Position numbers and translations under genes: made by a program. A DNA stretch of 8,474 nucleotides from Nitrospirae bacterium RIFCSPLOW2_12_42_9 (GTDB lineage: Bacteria; Nitrospirota; 9FT-COMBO-42-15; HDB-SIOI813): contig MHER01000062.1 of NCBI GenBank assembly GCA_001805205.1, positions 1-8,474 on the forward strand, read 5' to 3'. The notes below the pieces were generated by a model. That model made no database searches and was not told where the DNA came from. It was given only the letters and a program-made list of their open reading frames with translations. Positions 1 through 5,088 of the stretch are shown one piece after another. Each line of letters starts with the position of its first letter. The stretch's first letter is position 1.

Positions 1-13
1 CAATTCTCGGTGA
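1..13 (+). repeat. Left terminal inverted repeat of the IS
   Basis: CAATTCTCGGTGA at the first base of the window matches the reverse complement of 2377-2389 in all 13 positions; similarity stops at base 14. It is the likely transposase binding and cleavage end. Bases further left are not available, so the outer limit is not certain. Confidence 0.85.
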
Positions 14-131
14 ATTTAATTTGTATCATATACAGGGCATTTCAGGTATAACTTAAAAAAACTTTTCGCACAATTTTTTAGTCTTTGTGACACTCTAAAC
101 TCTATCCTCCCAAAAAAAATCTAAAATTTTC

Positions 132-160
132 TTGACTTCATCAATTTTCTACAGGATAAT
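132..160 (+). promoter_or_regulatory. Sigma70-type promoter of the IS operon
   Basis: TTGACT (132-137) and GATAAT (155-160) are separated by 17 bp, five of six matches to each consensus hexamer. Transcription would begin around 166-168, on or next to the ATG at 167. The methyltransferase message would then be leaderless or nearly so. This is the only promoter-like sequence I see ahead of the two IS genes. Confidence 0.6.
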
Positions 161-166
161 ACAGAC

Positions 167-862
167 ATGAATTACCCAGGAGGAAAAGGTGGTGTGTTTC
201 AAAGGTTGATTAACTTTATGCCTCCCCATGAGGTCTACATTGAGACTCATTTGGGTGGTGGAGCGGTTATGCGTAATAAACGTCCTGCCATGCATAATAT
301 AGGGGTAGAAATTAACCATAGGGTAATACAAGTGTGGTCTGATTATAATCAAATTGATATTGAATTGATTCAAGCAGATGCTGTTACTTATCTAGAAAAT
401 TATCATTTTACAGGTAAAGAACTAATTTATTGCGATCCTCCGTATCTTCGAGAGACAAGAAAAAAATATTATCCGATATATAAATACGAATATACCCGTA
501 ACCAACATATAGAGCTTTTAAAAGTTATAAAATCCCTCCCATGTATGGTTATGATATCCGGTTACAAGTCCACATTATATGCAGAGTTCCTAAAGGACTG
601 GCATACATATTCTTTTCAGGCTGCCTGTCATCATGGTATAGCTACTGAATATATATGGATGAACTATTCTTCTCCCGTAGAATTACACGATTATCAGTAC
701 CTGGGTGATACATTTCGAGAACGTGAACGTATCAAGTTGAGATCAGAAAGATGGATCAGGCGGCTTAAATCAATGCCTGTCCTGGAACGTCAGGCTTTAC
801 TGCTTGCTATACACGGCTTACATAGGACAAAAACCGGAGAAACCATTTTTAAATACTTATGA
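167..862 (+). CDS. D12-class adenine-N6 DNA methyltransferase (IS passenger)
   Basis: A 231-residue Dam-like enzyme expected to transfer a methyl group from S-adenosylmethionine to adenine N6 in DNA. Seen in order: PGGK at residues 4-7, the AdoMet-binding loop YIETHLGGGAV at 24-34, an acidic GVEIN strand at 46-50, ADA at 70-72, the catalytic DPPY at 90-93 preceded by LIYC, SGYKSTLY at 131-138 and EYIWMNYS at 161-168. It is shorter than E. coli Dam (278 residues). Only about 20 residues separate the acidic strand from the ADA segment, where Dam carries its helical target-recognition domain, so recognition must be elsewhere or minimal. The ATG at 167 is chosen because it keeps PGGK. Its Shine-Dalgarno (AGGA, 153-156) is weak and overlaps the -10 box. 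The last 4 nt overlap the transposase gene. Probable roles are protecting or marking element DNA or modulating transposition; target sequence unknown. Confidence 0.88.
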   Translation: MNYPGGKGGVFQRLINFMPPHEVYIETHLGGGAVMRNKRPAMHNIGVEINHRVIQVWSDYNQIDIELIQADAVTYLENYHFTGKELIYCDPPYLRETRKKYYPIYKYEYTRNQHIELLKVIKSLPCMVMISGYKSTLYAEFLKDWHTYSFQAACHHGIATEYIWMNYSSPVELHDYQYLGDTFRERERIKLRSERWIRRLKSMPVLERQALLLAIHGLHRTKTGETIFKYL

Positions 863-2184
863 ATCCCAAAAAACATCTCAGCTTTGGAAGTTTGCGTAAC
901 GGACTTTCTTCTGTTTTTCATGATATCCCTGATACGAGAGAATCGGTAAAAATAGATTATCATATACACGATGCAATGATGTCTGGGTTTGCCTGTATGT
1001 ATTTCCAGGACCCTTCATTATTGCAGTTTCAGGAGAGGCTCAGGGACGCTGAAAACAGAGATAATTTGCAAACACTTTTTGGCGTCTCTAATATTCCAAA
1101 AGACACTCAATTAAGAGAAATCATTGATGAAGTAGAAAGTGAACAACTTACTCCGATCTTTAAAGATTACTTTTCCAGACTTCAACGAGGTAAGCATTTA
1201 TTACAATATCAGCTTTTTGATGGCTTATATATTTGCTCCATTGATGGTACACAATATTTTAATTCCCCAAATATTCATTGTCCCAGCTGCCTAACAACAA
1301 CACATGAAAATGGTGAGATAAGTTACTCTCATAAAGTATTACAGGCAGCAATAATGCATCCGGATATGCGACAGGTAATACCTCTAATGCCTGAGGAAAT
1401 CCGAAACACAGATGGAGATAGCAAGCAGGACTGTGAAATTAATGCTGCAAAGCGATTGATTCCTAAGATAAAGAAGGCCCATCCTCAATTAGGTCTCATC
1501 TTTGTAGGAGATGATCTTTTTTCCAAACAACCATTTATTTCAGATGTATTGGCAGCCGGTAATCATTTTATCTTTATAGTTAAACCAAAAGATCATAAGT
1601 ATCTGATGGAATGGATTGACGCGTATGATAAAGAGGATATAAATGAACTCCGTATTATTGATCAGAAAGAACGAATACATATATATGAATGGGTTAATAA
1701 TGTACCACTCAATGGAAGAGCTGATTCAATAAATGTTAATTTTTTTCGATACAAAATCATCACAATGGATAAAAACGGAAATGAGATAGTTACTTATAAA
1801 AACAGTTGGGTTACAGACTTGGAGATAAGCAGAGAAAACATTGCAATATTAGTACGAGGAGGCAGATGTCGCTGGAAAATAGAAAATGAATGTTTTAACA
1901 CCCTTAAAAATCAAGGGTATCATATAGAGCACAACTACGGGCATGGAGAGAAAAAACTCTGCTTTAACTTTTTCCTCCTGACCCTTCTTGCATTTTTCTT
2001 TCACCAAATCTTTGAACTTACAGATCATCTGTATCAAGCCTGTCGTAAGAAATTCGGAAGCAAACAGAATCTGTGGCAAACCCTTCGGGCATATATAAGG
2101 ATTCTGGTTTTTGAAACATGGGAACACTTACTTAATTTTGCGTTAACTCCAAGGAAATATAAAGTCTCCTTTCAGCCTCCATAA
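859..2184 (+). CDS. IS4-like DDE transposase
   Basis: A 441-residue transposase of the RNase H-fold DDE class that would cut and join the element's ends. The catalytic triad I read is D129 in SIDGTQYF, D218 or D219 in FVGDDLF, and E342 in RCRWKIENECFNTLK. The last resembles the IS4-type R-x3-E-x6-K signature (here R338, E342, K350, with seven residues before Lys). The long insertion between the second Asp and Glu, with WVTD at 317-320, also fits IS4-like enzymes. A CPSC cysteine pair (141-144) follows the first Asp and may be structural. The start ATG overlaps the methyltransferase stop (ATGA, 859-862) and has no good Shine-Dalgarno at normal distance, so translation probably depends on reinitiation after the upstream gene. 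No frameshift or stop is present. Exact IS group unassigned. Confidence 0.9.
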   Translation: MNPKKHLSFGSLRNGLSSVFHDIPDTRESVKIDYHIHDAMMSGFACMYFQDPSLLQFQERLRDAENRDNLQTLFGVSNIPKDTQLREIIDEVESEQLTPIFKDYFSRLQRGKHLLQYQLFDGLYICSIDGTQYFNSPNIHCPSCLTTTHENGEISYSHKVLQAAIMHPDMRQVIPLMPEEIRNTDGDSKQDCEINAAKRLIPKIKKAHPQLGLIFVGDDLFSKQPFISDVLAAGNHFIFIVKPKDHKYLMEWIDAYDKEDINELRIIDQKERIHIYEWVNNVPLNGRADSINVNFFRYKIITMDKNGNEIVTYKNSWVTDLEISRENIAILVRGGRCRWKIENECFNTLKNQGYHIEHNYGHGEKKLCFNFFLLTLLAFFFHQIFELTDHLYQACRKKFGSKQNLWQTLRAYIRILVFETWEHLLNFALTPRKYKVSFQPP

Positions 2185-2376
2185 AAATCAAATAAGTTTA
2201 GTATGTTTTTGCTGAAAACGTGTGATAGAGAATTCGTGTGCCCAAAAGCATACCCTTCTTGTGCATTTATACCCATTCCGGCAAAAATCCCTATAAAAAT
2301 CCTTTCAACATTACATAGTAATTTTAATATTGTTAAAAATCTTGAATTTTTTTTATTTTGCCCATTTTTTGTGTAC
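2185..2376. other. Non-coding right end of the IS
   Basis: AT-rich stretch between the transposase stop and the right inverted repeat. Two weak hairpins are visible: GTTTT/AAAAC with a 5-nt loop near 2205-2219, and TTTTAA-TATTG-TTAAAA at 2322-2338 followed by a T-run at 2347-2354. The second could serve as a weak terminator, but its stem is entirely A/T. An 83-codon open frame running 2203-2454 crosses the IS end and has no recognisable protein features, so it is not called. Confidence 0.4.
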
Positions 2377-2389
2377 TCACCGAGAATTG
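2377..2389 (-). repeat. Right terminal inverted repeat of the IS
   Basis: TCACCGAGAATTG is the exact reverse complement of the first 13 bases of the window. It marks the right end of the element; the sequence CTGATAAAC that follows is host DNA or the start of a target duplication. Confidence 0.85.
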
Positions 2390-2409
2390 CTGATAAACAA
2401 GGAAAGAGT

Positions 2410-2438
2410 TTGACATATCTTTTAAATAGTTATACATT
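2410..2438 (+). promoter_or_regulatory. Promoter of the first toxin-antitoxin operon
   Basis: A consensus -35 box TTGACA (2410-2415) lies 17 bp from TACATT (2433-2438), which matches four of six -10 positions. An alternative TATACA at 2431-2436 would give a 15-bp spacer. The expected start near 2445 leaves a 35-nt leader before the antitoxin ATG. The IS right end is only 20 bp upstream of the -35 box, so the insertion left this promoter core intact. Confidence 0.55.
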
Positions 2439-2453
2439 AATTATAATTGTATA
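2431..2453. promoter_or_regulatory. Palindromic operator candidate of the first TA module
   Basis: An imperfect 23-bp palindrome with outer arms TATACA and TGTATA; 18 of 23 positions match on reverse complementation, centred at 2442. It overlaps the -10 box and likely start site. AbrB-fold antitoxins commonly repress their own operon by binding such palindromes, so this is the natural autoregulatory site. The AT-richness makes some chance symmetry possible. Confidence 0.5.
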
Positions 2454-2479
2454 ACTTCTTACAAAGAGGTTAGATATTT

Positions 2480-2707
2480 ATGACTACAGTAAAAACTTTA
2501 TCTAAAGGGCAGATTGTCATACCGGCTGAGCTAAGAAAGAAGTACCACATAGAACCCGGCACAGAGATGCAGATTATGGAGTATGGCGGCATAATCTATC
2601 TTATTCCTCCTGTTAAAGATCCTATAAGTGCAGCGTGCGGCCTTTTGCCTTCGAAACCTTCTCTCTCAGAGAAACTCCTTAAAGAACGAAAAGGTGAATT
2701 CAGATAA
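2480..2707 (+). CDS. vapB: AbrB/SpoVT-type antitoxin (VapB-like)
   Basis: A 75-residue antitoxin. Residues 1-45 form the swapped-hairpin AbrB/MazE DNA-binding domain: TLSKGQIVIPAELRKKY, then IEPGTEMQIMEYGGIIYLIPP. Residues 46-75 are a polar tail ending LLKERKGEFR, the part that usually threads into the toxin's active site. The start ATG follows AGAGG (2465-2469) at 10 nt. The stop TAA shares its last A with the toxin ATG (TAATG), so the pair is translationally coupled, with the antitoxin made first as is typical. It is expected to neutralise the PIN toxin encoded next and to repress the operon through the palindrome upstream. The family assignment is firm; the vapB label rests on pairing with a PIN protein. 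Confidence 0.9.
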   Translation: MTTVKTLSKGQIVIPAELRKKYHIEPGTEMQIMEYGGIIYLIPPVKDPISAACGLLPSKPSLSEKLLKERKGEFR

Positions 2708-3111
2708 TGACAAAAGGACCGTTTATTTTTGACAGCTATGCATTGCTTAAGTTCTTTCAGAAGGAAAAGGGCTTTGAAGAGGTTGTCCGACTTCTTGAGG
2801 AAATAAAGATGGCAGGGGTTGTTAAATACATCAACGCTATTAATCTTGGAGAAATCATCTATTCAACAAAAAGGGAATTCGGTGACCAGAAGAAGTTAGA
2901 GACCATTGCCAACATTGAAAGATTAGACTTTACCATTTTGACAATCCCCAATAAATTGATTTTCCAGGCCGCAGAATACAGCGCCCAATACAGTATTTCT
3001 TATGCAGACTGCTTTACTCTTGCCTCTGCTATTGAGTATAAGGCTATTATAGTAACCGGTGATCCTGAATTTAAGAAAGTTGAACATTTGGTGGATATAA
3101 TTTGGGTATGA
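2707..3111 (+). CDS. vapC: PIN-domain ribonuclease toxin (VapC-like)
   Basis: A 134-residue PIN-domain protein, the usual VapC length. The four acidic metal ligands are visible: D9 (FIFDSYALLKFF), E49 (NLGEIIY), D101 (SYADCF) and D119 (VTGDPEF). This implies an Mg2+/Mn2+-dependent endoribonuclease that would cut RNA (tRNA or rRNA in characterised VapCs) when its antitoxin is lost. It begins on the last base of the antitoxin stop codon. All catalytic residues are present, so it is probably functional. The specific RNA target cannot be read from sequence. Only 40 nt separate it from the downstream membrane enzyme gene, with no clear terminator, so read-through is possible. Confidence 0.9.
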   Translation: MTKGPFIFDSYALLKFFQKEKGFEEVVRLLEEIKMAGVVKYINAINLGEIIYSTKREFGDQKKLETIANIERLDFTILTIPNKLIFQAAEYSAQYSISYADCFTLASAIEYKAIIVTGDPEFKKVEHLVDIIWV

Positions 3112-3151
3112 TAGTTTATGTGCAGGTAAAATAGTAGTATTTTTATTGAAG

Positions 3152-5080
3152 ATGACCAGATTCAGAAAAAGCTTTATATTTTTAGGGATAGGGATTGCCG
3201 TCTTTTTCCTGATAAGATTTCTTTTATACCTGAAATACAGGGATACATTCTCGGCGCTCAGCTCAATTGAAGTAATCATGGCATTTGTCAGGGGCGTAAG
3301 ATTCGACCTGTCCATACTGCTTACGCTTTTTGCATTCCCATTGATATTATTCAACCTTCCGCTTGGCTTTGCTGAAAAGTTATGGTGGCAAAAGTTATGG
3401 GGATGGCTTATGTTCGCATTAATTGTAGCAATGCTATTCCTTCTGGCCGGAGACCTCATCTACTTTGAACAGGTTAAGCGTCATATCACATCAGAGCTCT
3501 TCGTCATAGGAAATGATACAGGATTTCTCCTTGATATGACAGTGCGGAACTATAAATGGTATCTTGTCCTGTTTCTTCTCTTATCATCCCTTCTCTGGTT
3601 CCTCTGGAGAAAGACACTCGGAGGTAAGATAATCAAGTGTACACATAAGTATATTAAATACATTATCTTTGCAGGATTCCTTGTTCTTGGGATACGGGGA
3701 GGTATATCGGGTAAGCCGATTAATATAATCGATGCCTTCAGTACAGGTAATACTGCTTACAGTAATCTTGTCCTGAATGGGGCATTTACGCTCTATCATC
3801 ATGCAAGGGGAAGCAGGCATGTCAATCACAAATTTTTCCCGTCTGAAGAGGCCATAAGGATTGCAAAAACCCCATTGGATGATCCAGAGAATGAAACCTT
3901 CATGTTACATAGTAACACAAAGGACAATGAAAATCCCCCTATATCCCCCCCTTTAGAAAAGGGGGGTAAGAGGGGATTTGAAAGGGGATTTTCGAGTGAA
4001 ACACGGAAATTGAATATCGTCCTTATGGTCCTTGAAAGCTGGAGTCCGTTCTATATTGACAGCTTTGGTAATAATGGTTTCGGTGTAACCTCAAACTTCG
4101 ATTCATTAGCAAGGGATGGATTAAGATTTACAAGATTTTATGCGGTTGGGCAACGGAGCATCGAAGGGATACAGGCATCTTTGACAGGTATCCCTCCAAT
4201 CATTGGCATACCCAATATCGGTTTCGGTCTCGAAGCTGTAAATTTCCCAAAGATAGGAAATACCCTGGGGGAACACGGTTACGAGACTATATTCATTCAG
4301 ACTTCCAAAAGACGTTCCTTCAGGATGGATGCTGTAGCAAGGGCAACAGGGTTCCAGCATTACTTCGGCATGGAGGATATACCTATGCTCCTTGATTACG
4401 ACAATCAGACATCAACCTTTGGATGGGATTATGAGGGGATGCAGTTCCTCAAGAAGCAGCTTGAGTCTGCAAAAAAACCATTCTTCGCCTTTCTCTTCAC
4501 TGGAACAACACATGTACCCTACATAAACCCCAAAAATGGTCTTGAAAAATACCATCATGACCAGAATGGTGAGAATGGTTTTCTTAATACACTGAATTAT
4601 TCGGACTGGAGTCTCGGTAGATTCATGGAAGAATCAAGTAAGATGCCGTGGTTTGATGATACTGTTTTTGTTTTCATTGCAGATCATAATTTCGATGCAT
4701 ACAGAAACTTCGGGTACCCTGAAATGTATCATATCCCTTTACTCATTTATGCACCAAATATTATCCAGCCAGGTACTTCAGAAACCATTGGATCACAGAT
4801 CGATATCGGACCAACAATCCTTGATATCCTGGATATAGATGACAGATTTGATTCTGCAGGAACTTCCCTTTTCCGGGAAAAAGATGAATATGCCTACTTC
4901 AGTGACAGGAATTCCATCGGCATAGTAACCAGGAATGGACATCTGATACATTCACTTAAAAACCGTCTCGAAGCAGCCCCGTCAGGGGACAAGACATATC
5001 TCGATAAACTCGAAAGGAAACTGCTGGCCCTGGATCAGGTCATGTATGATATGATAACAGGCGGGAAATTCGGGATATAG
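3152..5080 (+). CDS. LTA synthase/OpgB-like membrane phosphoglycerol transferase, copy 1
   Basis: A 642-residue inner-membrane enzyme with five predicted helices (about 7-27, 53-71, 84-104, 136-152, 168-182), a linker, and an extracytoplasmic sulfatase/alkaline-phosphatase-fold domain from about 286. Metal and catalytic residues: E295 (VLESWS), likely nucleophile S336 in GQRSIEG, H454 (THVPY), D511-H512 (ADHN), then GSQIDIGPT. Relatives LtaS and OpgB/MdoB move phosphoglycerol from phosphatidylglycerol onto a polymer or periplasmic glucan through a Thr intermediate; here the position is Ser. In a Gram-negative an OpgB-like role is more likely than true lipoteichoic acid, but substrate is unproven, and a phosphoethanolamine transferase or sulfatase role remains possible. 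ATG at 3152 is preferred to an in-frame TTG at 3146; neither has a strong ribosome site. The linker carries an in-frame palindromic repeat (residues 261-280). The next gene is a paralogue 8 nt downstream. Confidence 0.85.
   Translation: MTRFRKSFIFLGIGIAVFFLIRFLLYLKYRDTFSALSSIEVIMAFVRGVRFDLSILLTLFAFPLILFNLPLGFAEKLWWQKLWGWLMFALIVAMLFLLAGDLIYFEQVKRHITSELFVIGNDTGFLLDMTVRNYKWYLVLFLLLSSLLWFLWRKTLGGKIIKCTHKYIKYIIFAGFLVLGIRGGISGKPINIIDAFSTGNTAYSNLVLNGAFTLYHHARGSRHVNHKFFPSEEAIRIAKTPLDDPENETFMLHSNTKDNENPPISPPLEKGGKRGFERGFSSETRKLNIVLMVLESWSPFYIDSFGNNGFGVTSNFDSLARDGLRFTRFYAVGQRSIEGIQASLTGIPPIIGIPNIGFGLEAVNFPKIGNTLGEHGYETIFIQTSKRRSFRMDAVARATGFQHYFGMEDIPMLLDYDNQTSTFGWDYEGMQFLKKQLESAKKPFFAFLFTGTTHVPYINPKNGLEKYHHDQNGENGFLNTLNYSDWSLGRFMEESSKMPWFDDTVFVFIADHNFDAYRNFGYPEMYHIPLLIYAPNIIQPGTSETIGSQIDIGPTILDILDIDDRFDSAGTSLFREKDEYAYFSDRNSIGIVTRNGHLIHSLKNRLEAAPSGDKTYLDKLERKLLALDQVMYDMITGGKFGI
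3932..3991. repeat. In-frame palindromic repeat (PPLEKGG-type) inside the sulfatase gene
   Basis: The left arm starts AATCCCC and contains a seven-C run followed by TTT (3932-3954). After an AGA loop, the right arm runs AAA, six Gs, TAAGA and GGGGATT (to 3978), giving a strong hairpin. AGGGGATTT then recurs at 3983 after 3971, a 12-bp direct repeat. The 60 bases are read as NPPISPPLEKGGKRGFERGF without breaking the frame. This C-run/G-run palindrome has the look of a dispersed intergenic miniature repeat; here it sits in the linker just before the catalytic domain, where an insertion is tolerable. Confidence 0.75.
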
Positions 5081-5088
5081 GAAGCAAT

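Larger units (their letters stand above)
1..2389 (+). mobile_element. Insertion sequence, IS4-like DDE transposase with DNA adenine methyltransferase passenger
   Basis: The segment is bounded by a perfect 13-bp inverted repeat: CAATTCTCGGTGA at 1-13 and its reverse complement at 2377-2389. Between the repeats are only two long genes on the same strand, a D12-class DNA methyltransferase and a DDE transposase, with 153 bp of left and about 190 bp of right non-coding end. Both reading frames are full length, so the element looks intact and possibly active. The left flank is outside the window, so no target duplication can be scored; the repeat could also extend further outward. The window beginning exactly on the repeat suggests a contig that broke at a multi-copy repeat (inference). 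The ISfinder subgroup is not recognised; the transposase resembles the broad IS4 superfamily. Confidence 0.85.

Noticed and set aside
178..196. AGGAGG followed at 10 nt by an in-frame GTG (194) as the methyltransferase start
   Set aside because: The AGGAGG arises from the codons of the conserved PGGK motif; starting at 194 would delete that motif, which belongs to the AdoMet-binding fold.
1849..2127. Minus-strand open frame of 92 codons opposite the transposase
   Set aside because: It covers the complement of the catalytic Glu region of the transposase and shows no features of its own.
1..2389. Dam-style control of transposition through GATC sites in the IS ends or promoter
   Set aside because: There is no GATC in 1-166 or in 2185-2389; GATC occurs only inside the genes. 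The methyltransferase target is also unknown.
2203..2454. Possible 83-residue protein
   Set aside because: It has no recognisable motif or ribosome site, and runs across the IS terminal repeat and the TA promoter and operator.
3146..3151. TTG at 3146 as start of the first transferase
   Set aside because: It adds only two residues, and the ATG at 3152 is the more common codon; neither has a strong ribosome site, so this stays slightly open.
2923..3459. Minus-strand open frame of 178 codons
   Set aside because: It lies opposite the PIN toxin and the first transferase, both with clear family motifs, and its composition is not protein-like.
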